Below, piece after piece: positions 56,677 to 64,000 of a stretch of 64,000 nt of DNA. Below the pieces are notes generated by a model. That model did no database searches. It had not been told where the DNA came from and saw only the letters and a list, made by a program, of their open reading frames with translations. Position numbers and translations under genes: made by a program. The stretch comes from an uncultured Opitutia bacterium (GTDB taxonomy: Bacteria > Verrucomicrobiota > Verrucomicrobiia > Opitutales > Opitutaceae), in assembly GCA_903896015.1 (NCBI GenBank), contig CAITWF010000054.1, positions 1-64,000 on the forward strand, given 5' to 3'. Each line of letters begins with the position of its first letter. Within the stretch, counting starts at the first letter, position 1.

Positions 56677-57132
56677 CTACTTCGCCGGCAGCGCCCGATC
56701 GACCTCCACGCGCAGCGCATGGAGCGACACCCAGATGTCGCGCAAGAAATTCACGAGCGCCGCGATGAGGCATAGCACGCTCGCCAGAAACGTGACAACC
56801 AGCTCGACGCCGAATTCGCGATGCACCGACGCGTCGATGAAGATCACCACGACCAGCAGGCACGACAGTAGCATACTCAGTCCCGCAAACGTCACCGCCT
56901 GCCGGATCATTTTTGCACGGCTCCACAAAATTTCCAACTGACTTTCGAAGTGCGCCCGCTCGCCCGGCGCCGCGCTCCGCACCTTCTCCGCCAGACCGCG
57001 CGTGCGATCGACGATACGGCCCATGCGGTTCGTCAGAGTGAGCATGAGGCCACCGACACCCGTCATCAAAATCATGGGTGAAATCGCCAACTGGATGACC
57101 GGCAGGAACGGACTGGGTTCGACCAAAGCCAT
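56677..57132 (-). CDS. DUF2721 membrane protein
   Basis: The 151-residue protein has an N-terminal helix (about 10-31) followed by TLTNRMGRIVDRTRGL and a charged segment. Two more helices (about 80-100 and 110-130) complete the DUF2721 pattern. Function is unknown. It stands alone; the following 150 bp contain only the vapB upstream region. Confidence 0.85.
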   Translation of the reverse strand: MALVEPSPFLPVIQLAISPMILMTGVGGLMLTLTNRMGRIVDRTRGLAEKVRSAAPGERAHFESQLEILWSRAKMIRQAVTFAGLSMLLSCLLVVVIFIDASVHREFGVELVVTFLASVLCLIAALVNFLRDIWVSLHALRVEVDRALPAK

Positions 57133-57264
57133 TGAGGAAGCGTGCGGTTCTAGACCCGGCCACGCAACACCGGTTTGCTTCCGGAAAAAACCTCGTCACT
57201 GCGGGTCACCGCCTCCCTCCCGTCACGCTGGGACCCTCACTCGCCGCCTTGACGAGCCATCAGA

Positions 57265-57281
57265 TACCTACACCGTAGCTA
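57265..57281. promoter_or_regulatory. Imperfect palindrome before vapB, candidate autoregulatory operator
   Basis: TACCTAC and GTAGCTA flank a 3-nt spacer, matching at 6 of 7 positions as an inverted repeat, and end directly before the vapB ATG. A TTGACG at 57249-57254 could be the -35 element. Antitoxins of this type usually repress their own operon through such sites. Confidence 0.45.
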
Positions 57282-57282
57282 C

Positions 57283-57522
57283 ATGACTGCTGTCGCCAAA
57301 CTTTTTAACACCGGTGGGTCGCAAGCCGTGCGCCTGCCCAAGGAGTTTCGTTTCCCCGGCAAGACCGTCACGCTCCGCCGCACCAAGAAGGGTGTCGTCC
57401 AGATTTTGCCCCACGACGACCTGGAGGAACGCCGTGCGCGCTTCCTCAAGCTCGCCGGTTCGTGCCCGGATTTACCTGACGTGCCTCCGCACACCACGCC
57501 CGATAGCCCCCGCGAGTGGTGA
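57283..57522 (+). CDS. vapB: VapB-type antitoxin (AbrB/SpoVT fold)
   Basis: The 79-residue antitoxin has the AbrB-type N-terminus [20 protein letters not shown], which binds DNA, and a C-terminal part that should bind the PIN toxin. Its stop codon overlaps the vapC start, the usual arrangement for coupled expression. A palindrome precedes the start codon. Confidence 0.93.
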   Translation: MTAVAKLFNTGGSQAVRLPKEFRFPGKTVTLRRTKKGVVQILPHDDLEERRARFLKLAGSCPDLPDVPPHTTPDSPREW

Positions 57523-57920
57523 TTTTCCTGCCCGACACAAACGCCGTCTCGAATTTCCTGCGCGGCTCGAGCCCAGCGCTCACCGCACGAATGCACGCAG
57601 AGTTTCCGTTGTTGCGCCTCTCGGCCCTAGTCGTGGCCGAACGCGAGTTTGGCATTCTGCACCACGCATCTGGTCTGCGGTTTCGCCGCGGTTTTGAAGC
57701 GTTGGTCGCGAGCCTGCCCGTTGAGCCGTTCACCCGTGAGGATGCCGGCATCTATGCGCGGCTCCGCTCGACGCTTGAAAAACGCGGTCAGGGCATCAGC
57801 CCAATCGACACTCTGATTGCCGCGCAGGCGCTGCGCCTCGGCGCGACTGTTGTCACGCACAGCCTCCGTGAATTTCAACGCGTGCCAGACCTGAAGATCG
57901 AAGACTGGCAGGCCGAGTAA
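57516..57920 (+). CDS. vapC: VapC-type PIN-domain toxin
   Basis: The 134-residue PIN-domain ribonuclease has acidic active-site residues in [20 protein letters not shown] and [11 protein letters not shown]. VapC toxins cleave specific RNAs when not bound by VapB. It starts at GTG 57516 or 57519, overlapping vapB. The next gene, recD2, begins 15 bp later. Confidence 0.92.
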   Translation: MVIFLPDTNAVSNFLRGSSPALTARMHAEFPLLRLSALVVAEREFGILHHASGLRFRRGFEALVASLPVEPFTREDAGIYARLRSTLEKRGQGISPIDTLIAAQALRLGATVVTHSLREFQRVPDLKIEDWQAE

Positions 57921-57935
57921 ACCGCGCCACGTCGC

Positions 57936-60900
57936 TTGCATATTCCCGTGGCCGCCGCCCCGCAGCATCCCTCCGCCACGCTCACCGGCGTGCTTGAGCG
58001 CATCATGTTTCTCAACGAGGAGAACCACTACACGATCGCGGAGTTTCGCCCCGAGCCCGGCCGCGACGATCCGCCAAAAACCCGCATCGAGCCCGTCACG
58101 ATCGTCGGCGCGCTCCCCGGCGTGGAGTGCGGCGAGACGCTCCACCTCACCGGCGAGTGGACGCGCCATGCGCAACACGGTGCGCAGTTCAAGATCGCCG
58201 GTTTCAAGAGCGAGCTGCCGTCGAGCGTCCACGGCATTCGCAAATATCTCGGCAGCGGCCTCGTACCCGGCATCGGCAAAGTTTACGCCAACAAAATCGT
58301 CGACGCGTTCGGCACCGATACCTTCCGCGTGCTCAGCGAAGAGTCCGGCAAACTCCGCGACGTCGACGGCATAGGCAAAAAGCGCGCCACCGCGATAAAG
58401 CAGGCGTGGGACGAAAAGCGCACTGAGCGCGAACTCTACATTTTTCTCCAGACCTACGGCGTCACACCGAGCCAGTGCGTGAAGCTCGTGAAGCATTTCG
58501 GCGCGCAGGCGAAGACGATCCTGCAAACCGAGCCCTACCGCGTCGCCCGCGAAATCGACGGCATCGGGTTCAAGACCGCCGATAAGATCGCGATCAACCT
58601 CGGCTTCGCCAACGACGCCGCGCCGCGGCTCGACGCCGGCCTCATCTTCGCGCTCGAGACGTTGCAGGACGAGGGCCACACCGCGTTTCGCGAAGCCGAT
58701 CTGATCGACTATTCGGCCAACCTCCTCGAAACCGATTCACGCTTCCTCACCGCGCGGATCGCCGCGCTCGTCGAAACGAAAGCCCTCATCCGCCATCAAC
58801 CCGCCGGCGTTTCGAATCCTCTCCTCGGCTCCGCGCTCATCCAGCTCCCGCACAACGATCGCGCCGAAGAAAAAATCGCGGCCGTCGTCGCCCGCCTCAC
58901 GCGCGTCGCGAGCGGCCTGCCCCCGATTAAAACGGTCGCTGCGGTCGAGTGGGCGGAGAAGAAAGCCGGCTTTGCATTTCACGAACTTCAACGCACCGCC
59001 CTCCGCAGCGCACTCGACAGTAAGGTTTCGATCCTCACCGGCGGGCCGGGCACCGGAAAAGCTCAACCACGCGATGCACTAGTGCTCACGCCTACCGGCT
59101 TCCGTGAGATCGGTGACCTTCGTCCCGGTGATTTGGTTATCTCGGCCGAGGGCAATCCTGTCGCCGTCCGCGGCATTCACCCCCAAGGCAGGAAACCAAT
59201 TTTCCGGGTTGAGTTCGCCGATGGCCGCACCACGCGTTGCTGCAACGAGCACCTTTGGAAAATTTGGACGAGGGCGTCGGTATGGAGTCCCGCGAAGAAG
59301 AAGAAAGTTCGCACGCGCGGCTGGCGTATCCTCCCGCTTTCGGCCATCCGCCGCCGCCTCGACGAGGGTCGCGTAGAAAGCGATCGCCTCGGGGTGCCAC
59401 TCCTCACGCTCTCCGACGCGTCGGGCCCTACCTCACTCCCTGTCGATCCCTATGTGCTGGGTGCACTCATCGGCGATGGCACGTTGAGCGATGCCGTTCT
59501 GATCACCACCACCGACGCGCCGCTTGTCGCTACGCTTTGCGCCCGCCTCCAGCCGACGGGGCTACATCTCAAGCGAGTCATATCCAACGGACTCCCTACG
59601 ATTTCATGGCGCATCGTAGGCCGTGGCAAAGGTCACGCCAATCCGCTCCGCACGGCAATCAAAACGCTCGGCCTTGCCGTCCGCGCCGAGGAGAAATTCA
59701 TACCCGAAGCCTACTTTGGCGCCTCGGCCCCCCAACGATTCGAACTCCTCCGCGGCCTGCTCGATACCGGCGGCACAGTCGACAAGCTTGGTGTGGTCTC
59801 GTTCACCACGTCGAGCCCGCACCTCGCCCGGGATGTCCAACGCCTCGCTTGGTCCCTTGGCTGCATCGCCACCGCCGGGGCAGTCAAGCACCCAACCAAC
59901 ACCTATCGCGGCGAAAAGCGCGTCGGCCTTCCCGCCCACACCCTCTTCCTTCAACATCCCGAGCCTGGGACGCTATTCTCTCTGGCACGGAAGATCAGCC
60001 GCGCCATCCGCCCCAAGGCGCGTTTACGCCTCCGCCATCGTCTTCGCCTCACTTCAATCAGCCCCGCAGGCGAGGCCGACTGTGTTTGTATTTCAATTGA
60101 TTCACCGACCGGACTCTACGTCACCGATGACTATGTGGTCACCCATAACACGACGATCCTCCGCGCGCTCGTCGACATCCTGAAGGCAAAGAAAGTCCGT
60201 CTGCATCTCTCCGCGCCCACCGGCCGCGCCGCGCAGCGGCTCACGGAAACCACCGGCGGCTTCGCGACCACGATTCATCGGCTCCTCGGCTACAACGCCG
60301 CCAGTGGCGGTTTCGAACACAACGAATCCAAACCGCTCGCGACCGATTTCCTCGTGCTCGACGAAGCCTCGATGCTCGATTCACGCCTCGCGTCCGCATT
60401 GATGCAGGCCGTGCCGTCGCGCGCACACCTGCTCCTTGTCGGCGACACCGATCAGCTCCCGAGCGTCGGCGCCGGCAACGTCCTCAAGGATCTCATCGCG
60501 ACCGACCGCGTGCCGGTCACGCGGCTCTCCGTCATCTATCGCCAAAAAGATCAGAGCGCGATCGTCACGACCGCGCACGCCATCAACGCAGGCGATCCGT
60601 CGTTGCCGCCCGTCGTGCAAAACGTCGCCGACGCCCAAGTCTGGTCCGATCTGAATTTCATCGCCGCGACCGACACCGAGGATTGTGTCCGCAAGGTCGT
60701 TCAGCTCGTGACCGAATTCGTCCCGCAAAAGCTCAAATGGCCCGACCCGATCGCCGACGTGCAGGTGCTCGCGCCGATGCACAAGGGCGTGGCGGGCGTC
60801 GGCAATTTCAACGTGCAGCTCCAGACCGCGCTCAACGGTCACGCCCGCGGTCTGCGTTCGCTCGCCGGCGAGTTCCGCCCCGGCGACAAAGTCATCCAGC

Positions 60901-61292
60901 TCCGCAACAACTACGACAAAAACCTCTTCAACGGCGACATCGGCCGCATCACGGTGGTCCACGCCGAGCGCGGCACGTTGGAAGCGGACTTCGATGGCGC
61001 AAAGCACGAGTTCACACGCGGCGAGTTCAATGACCTCGCGCTCGCCTACGCGATCAGCATCCACAAATCGCAAGGCAGCGAGTATCCCGTGGTGATCGTG
61101 CCGCTGCTGAAAGCACACTTCATGATGCTGCAGCGGAATCTGCTCTACACCGCGATCACGCGCGGGAGGAAAAAAGTTTTCCTCGTCGGCGAACCCGCCG
61201 CCTACGCTATGGCGGTGCGGAACAGCGAATCGAAGCAGCGCGTCACCCACCTCCGCGAAAAGATCGCTGCGCATGACTCGCCGGCGCGCTGA
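57936..61292 (+). CDS. recD2: RecD2-type DNA helicase interrupted by an intein
   Basis: The precursor has 1118 residues. Removing the 363-residue intein (residues 376-738) leaves a 755-residue SF1B helicase of normal RecD2 length. It has the N-terminal OB-like start ATLTGVLERIMFLNEENHY, helix-hairpin-helix motifs PGIGKVYANKI and VDGIGKKRATAI, and Walker A GGPGTGK/TT split by the intein. Motif II is LVLDEASMLDS, and GDTDQLPSVGAGNVL, LSVIYRQ and AISIHKSQGSEYPVV and LLYTAITRGRKKV follow. The helicase is inactive until splicing rebuilds the ATP site. The start is TTG 57936 or GTG 57948; neither has a clear SD. It follows vapBC. Confidence 0.95.
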   Translation: MHIPVAAAPQHPSATLTGVLERIMFLNEENHYTIAEFRPEPGRDDPPKTRIEPVTIVGALPGVECGETLHLTGEWTRHAQHGAQFKIAGFKSELPSSVHGIRKYLGSGLVPGIGKVYANKIVDAFGTDTFRVLSEESGKLRDVDGIGKKRATAIKQAWDEKRTERELYIFLQTYGVTPSQCVKLVKHFGAQAKTILQTEPYRVAREIDGIGFKTADKIAINLGFANDAAPRLDAGLIFALETLQDEGHTAFREADLIDYSANLLETDSRFLTARIAALVETKALIRHQPAGVSNPLLGSALIQLPHNDRAEEKIAAVVARLTRVASGLPPIKTVAAVEWAEKKAGFAFHELQRTALRSALDSKVSILTGGPGTGKAQPRDALVLTPTGFREIGDLRPGDLVISAEGNPVAVRGIHPQGRKPIFRVEFADGRTTRCCNEHLWKIWTRASVWSPAKKKKVRTRGWRILPLSAIRRRLDEGRVESDRLGVPLLTLSDASGPTSLPVDPYVLGALIGDGTLSDAVLITTTDAPLVATLCARLQPTGLHLKRVISNGLPTISWRIVGRGKGHANPLRTAIKTLGLAVRAEEKFIPEAYFGASAPQRFELLRGLLDTGGTVDKLGVVSFTTSSPHLARDVQRLAWSLGCIATAGAVKHPTNTYRGEKRVGLPAHTLFLQHPEPGTLFSLARKISRAIRPKARLRLRHRLRLTSISPAGEADCVCISIDSPTGLYVTDDYVVTHNTTILRALVDILKAKKVRLHLSAPTGRAAQRLTETTGGFATTIHRLLGYNAASGGFEHNESKPLATDFLVLDEASMLDSRLASALMQAVPSRAHLLLVGDTDQLPSVGAGNVLKDLIATDRVPVTRLSVIYRQKDQSAIVTTAHAINAGDPSLPPVVQNVADAQVWSDLNFIAATDTEDCVRKVVQLVTEFVPQKLKWPDPIADVQVLAPMHKGVAGVGNFNVQLQTALNGHARGLRSLAGEFRPGDKVIQLRNNYDKNLFNGDIGRITVVHAERGTLEADFDGAKHEFTRGEFNDLALAYAISIHKSQGSEYPVVIVPLLKAHFMMLQRNLLYTAITRGRKKVFLVGEPAAYAMAVRNSESKQRVTHLREKIAAHDSPAR
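59061..60149 (+). mobile_element. Intein with class 3 features in the RecD2 Walker A motif
   Basis: The 363-residue element starts with Ala right after Lys of GGPGTGK and ends THN before Thr of the C-extein. Position 1 is not a nucleophile. Trp66 in NEHLW, Cys343 in VCISID and Thr361 in VTHN fit the WCT triad of class 3 inteins, where the block F cysteine attacks first. A LAGLIDADG-type endonuclease domain is present: VLGALIGDG (132-140) and LRGLLDTGG (230-238). The second motif has Gly where the catalytic Asp is expected, so nuclease activity is doubtful. Boundaries are exact on sequence grounds; splicing is inferred. Confidence 0.93.
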
Positions 61293-61355
61293 GCGCGCGC
61301 GGCATTTCGCTTGAGCGCGCCGGCGGAACGGCCGAATTTCTGGGCCTACCCCACC

Positions 61356-62810
61356 ATGGATTATCCGCGATCGCACTCACTTCGGCTGGTTCTCGTTTTG
61401 GCCGTCGCGCTCACGTTCCCGCGGCAGACCTTCGCGGCTGACACCGCGCGCCATGGCACCACCGAAACCGCGCTCGATCGCTACGTGGCAAAAGCCGATC
61501 CGTCGTTCACGTGGAAGAAAGTGGCGGAGGCGCACGACGACAGCGGGACCGGCTACGTGCTCGATCTCGTTTCGCAAAACTGGCTCATGCCGGCCGAGGT
61601 CAATCGCACTGAGTGGCGCCACACGCTGGCGATCGCGAAGCCCGCCCACCTCACGCACTCGACGGCGTTGCTGTTCATTTCCGGCGGCACGAACCGGGCC
61701 GGCACGCCGCCCGGCCTTCCCTCGCGGGATCTCATCGCGATCGCGAAGGCCACTGAGTCGGTCGTGATTGAACTCCGCATGGTGCCGAACCAGCCGCTCG
61801 TGTTTCACGGCGACGGCGTGGAGCGCAAGGAGGACGATCTCATCGCTTACACCTGGGATCAATTCCTGCGCACCGGAGACGAGCGCTGGCCCGCGAGACT
61901 ACCGATGACCAAGGCGGCGGTGCGCGCGATGGACGCAACGATGGCGTTTCTCGCGAGCGACGAGGGCGGCCATGCGAAAGTCGACACCTTCGTGGTCGCG
62001 GGGGCGTCGAAGCGTGGCTGGACCACGTGGACCACCGCCGCCGTCGACTCACGGGTCGTGGCCATCTGCCCGCTCGTGATCGACATCCTGAGCGTCGCCG
62101 AATCGATGGATCATCATTTCCGCGCCTACGGGTTTTTCGCGCCAGCCGTCGGTGATTACGTGACCCACAACATCATGGATTGGGCCGGCACGCCCGAAAT
62201 GAAAGCCCTCTACGCGATCGAAGATCCTTTCGCCTACCGCGATCGGCTGACGATGCCGAAGCTCATGATCAACGCCGCAGGCGATCAGTTTTTCCTGCCC
62301 GACTCGTCACGGTTCTATTTCAACGATCTCAGCGGTGAAAAATTCCTGCGATACATTCCCAATACTGATCACAGCCTGAAGAACTCCGACGCGTTTCAGA
62401 CGCTGCGCGCGTGGCACCACGCCATCGTAAACCACACGCCACTACCGCAATTCTCGTGGAAACGCGGCGCGGATGGCTCGCTCAGCGTCACGACGAAATC
62501 GGCGACGACCCAGGTGTTGCTCTGGCAGGCGACGAATCCGGAGGCGCGCGATTTCCGTCTCGAGAAATTCGGCCCCGGCTGGAAATCTTCACCGGTCGAG
62601 GGCCACGACGGCGTCTACACGGTGACCGTGGCCAAGCCCGAGCGCGGTTGGACCGCGTCATTCGCCGAGTTGACCTTCGACCTCGGCGCGGGCGTTCCCC
62701 TGAAGCTCACGACGGACGTCGCGGTCACACCCGACACGCTGCCCTTCGCCGCTCCCGACCTCGCAAAGCAGAAGGGATTTCTCTCTCACGTCCCGGCCCC
62801 GAGCCGCTGA
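61356..62810 (+). CDS. Exported PhoPQ-activated-pathogenicity-related (PqaA-like) protein
   Basis: The 484-residue protein has a signal peptide (about 1-25) and the alpha/beta-hydrolase-like PhoPQ-related family signatures. These are ALLFISGGTNR, VVAGASKRGWTTW (possible nucleophile Ser), MINAAGDQFFLPDSSRFY and YIPNTDHSL with a possible catalytic His. The name refers to a Salmonella homologue; no role in pathogenicity is implied here. ATG 61356 begins the signal sequence. Enzymatic function is unknown. Confidence 0.88.
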   Translation: MDYPRSHSLRLVLVLAVALTFPRQTFAADTARHGTTETALDRYVAKADPSFTWKKVAEAHDDSGTGYVLDLVSQNWLMPAEVNRTEWRHTLAIAKPAHLTHSTALLFISGGTNRAGTPPGLPSRDLIAIAKATESVVIELRMVPNQPLVFHGDGVERKEDDLIAYTWDQFLRTGDERWPARLPMTKAAVRAMDATMAFLASDEGGHAKVDTFVVAGASKRGWTTWTTAAVDSRVVAICPLVIDILSVAESMDHHFRAYGFFAPAVGDYVTHNIMDWAGTPEMKALYAIEDPFAYRDRLTMPKLMINAAGDQFFLPDSSRFYFNDLSGEKFLRYIPNTDHSLKNSDAFQTLRAWHHAIVNHTPLPQFSWKRGADGSLSVTTKSATTQVLLWQATNPEARDFRLEKFGPGWKSSPVEGHDGVYTVTVAKPERGWTASFAELTFDLGAGVPLKLTTDVAVTPDTLPFAAPDLAKQKGFLSHVPAPSR

Positions 62811-62861
62811 CCCGCCCGGCGAAATTTTTTCCTCAGCCGAAGCGGCCGGATAACTTCGCCG

Positions 62862-63599
62862 ATGCCTTCACGCTCCACCTCATTGTGCCGCCGGCTCCTC
62901 CTCGGCGCGGCGCTGGCCCTTTCCAGTTATTCGGTCCACGCCGGCGACGCCGCCTCACCTTACACGACCGGTCCGAAGACGCGCGATGGGCTCGGCAAAT
63001 ATTATTTCGGCCGCGAAATCGCGCACTACATGACGCACGAGGGCGCGCCATGGCTCGACCGGCCCGAACGCGATCAGGAGGAGCGCCCTGATCTCGTGCT
63101 CGCGGCGCTCGCCCTCCGGCCCGGCGATGTCGTGGCGGACATCGGCTGCGGCACGGGATATTTTTCGTGGCGAATGGCCGCCGCGGTCGGTCCGAGCGGC
63201 AAAGTCTTCGGCGAGGAAATCCAGCCGGAGATGCTCGCCCAACTCACCGCGAAAATGAAAGAGCGCAACGTGACCAACGTCATCAGCGTCCTCGGCACCC
63301 TCGACGATCCCAAGCTGCCCGAACCCGTCGACCTCGTGATCATGGTGGATGTTTACCACGAGCTCAGCCATCCCGCCGAGCTGATGGCGGCGATATGCCG
63401 GCAGTTGAAGCCCGGCGGACGGATCGCGTTCGTCGAATACCGCGGCGAAGATCCGTCCGTGCCCATCAAGCCGCTGCACAAAATGACCGAGGCGCAGGTG
63501 CTCAAGGAAATGTCCGCACTCCCGCTGGAGCACGTCACGACCGTCCGCACGCTGCCGTGGCAGCATTTGATTATTTTTCGAAAACGATCCGCGGGTTGA
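62862..63599 (+). CDS. Class I SAM-dependent methyltransferase with signal peptide
   Basis: The 245-residue protein begins with a signal-like sequence (RRLLLGAALALSSYSVHAG, about 10-28). The segment YYFGREIAHYMTHEGAPWLD is followed by a Rossmann methyltransferase core: VVADIGCGTGYFSW, VFGEEIQPEML, VDLVIMVDVYHEL and LKPGGRIAFVEYRG. Such proteins recur in PVC bacteria and others. An exported location is odd because SAM is cytoplasmic; the leader may instead be a membrane anchor or be mis-started. Substrate unknown. Confidence 0.87.
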   Translation: MPSRSTSLCRRLLLGAALALSSYSVHAGDAASPYTTGPKTRDGLGKYYFGREIAHYMTHEGAPWLDRPERDQEERPDLVLAALALRPGDVVADIGCGTGYFSWRMAAAVGPSGKVFGEEIQPEMLAQLTAKMKERNVTNVISVLGTLDDPKLPEPVDLVIMVDVYHELSHPAELMAAICRQLKPGGRIAFVEYRGEDPSVPIKPLHKMTEAQVLKEMSALPLEHVTTVRTLPWQHLIIFRKRSAG

Positions 63600-63661
63600 A
63601 CCATCGCCGAAAAATAGGCGCAGCCGTTAAGCCAATTTATGGGTTTGAGATAGGGCGGCAG

Positions 63662-64000
63662 ATGCGGCGAAGATTGCCCATGCCTCTACCCACGACCCTA
63701 GCGACCCTCGGCTCTGGCGCCGTCGTCGCGGAGATCGGCTGGGGGGAATCCCTCGCTGGCCTCGCGGGTGCGGGCGTCATCGCTGTTCTTGGCTGGCTGC
63801 TCTGGCGCGCCCAACAGGCCTATGCGATCGAACTGGCCGAGCAGGAGCGCCGGCTCACGGAAGAGCAGCGCCTCACCGAGCGCGCGTTGCAGGATCGCGA
63901 TGTCCTGGCCCGCGAAAGTCAGGCGAAGAGCGAAATGCTCGCCACGCTTAGCCGCGAAATCCGCTCTCATCTCAACGGCATCATTGGCTCGGCCGACCTC
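63662..64000 (+). CDS. Sensor histidine kinase, start of gene (runs off window)
   Basis: The open frame begins at ATG 63662 (AGGGCGG just upstream) or ATG 63680. It encodes a membrane helix (WGESLAGLAGAGVIAVLGWL and onward) and a coiled coil rich in Glu/Arg/Gln. The start of a HisKA domain with the H-box AKSEMLATLSREIRSHLNGI follows. The frame is still open at the window end, so the ATPase and any receiver domains are not visible. An N-terminal position and H-box of this type fit a hybrid sensor kinase. Confidence 0.8.
   Translation, partial: MRRRLPMPLPTTLATLGSGAVVAEIGWGESLAGLAGAGVIAVLGWLLWRAQQAYAIELAEQERRLTEEQRLTERALQDRDVLARESQAKSEMLATLSREIRSHLNGIIGSADL

Overview
The window is GC-rich, densely coded DNA that most resembles a Verrucomicrobiota genome of the Opitutaceae type. 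This is inferred from content: secreted pectin and galactan enzymes with immunoglobulin-like repeats, a bacterial glucuronoyl-esterase-like (CE15) protein, LL-diaminopimelate aminotransferase, a STAS-MlaE/MCE lipid transporter, and SD-poor starts. I see no rRNA, tRNA, CRISPR array or complete insertion sequence.

Layout. 0-15.5 kb: a sensor kinase that loses its ATPase domain near a possible insertion junction, a chemotaxis receptor, endonuclease III, glycine dehydrogenase (gcvP), a BNR-propeller protein, an FAH-family enzyme, a CE15-like esterase divergent from a GH42 beta-galactosidase, rpoZ, a VF530-type protein and a duplicated cupin. 15.5-24.6 kb: a four-gene block with an MbnP/MauG (MbnH-like) fusion protein, a response regulator, a giant YHYH-domain Ig-repeat protein and the probable partner kinase. 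Both divergent intergenic regions carry a near-identical GTTAAG-containing box, which suggests one regulon and possibly a copper-handling surface system. 24.6-31.2 kb: lutA-lutB-OPT transporter-lutC, divergent from rhaB. 31.3-44 kb: an M13 peptidase, then a pectin locus (GH28, PL1-like lyase, CE8, and a giant CE8 protein broken by an in-frame TAG) with a LacI-type regulator and a perfect 16-bp operator-like palindrome. 44-50 kb: panE, a bifunctional rhamnulose-1-phosphate aldolase/lactaldehyde dehydrogenase, a second class II aldolase, panC, dapL and a frameshifted small lipoprotein. 50.5-54.2 kb: a Mla/MCE lipid-transport operon. 54.2-64 kb: HAD phosphatase, sugar porter, DUF2721 protein, vapBC, a recD2 helicase interrupted in its Walker A motif by an intein with class 3 features, a PhoPQ-activated-protein homologue, an exported methyltransferase and the start of another sensor kinase.

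How it fits together. The pectin locus would release galacturonate and, from rhamnogalacturonan, rhamnose and galactose. RhaB and the aldolase/dehydrogenase turn rhamnulose into DHAP and lactate, and LutABC oxidises lactate to pyruvate. Three secreted proteins (YHYH-Ig, GH28 and giant CE8) end in the same tandem module of about 130 residues per copy, closing in E-x-Y-x-x-P, a candidate sorting or surface-attachment domain. The most notable signals are the RecD2 intein, the MbnP-MbnH fusion with its shared operator and YHYH partner, the shared C-terminal module, and three lesions (truncated kinase, amber stop, frameshift).
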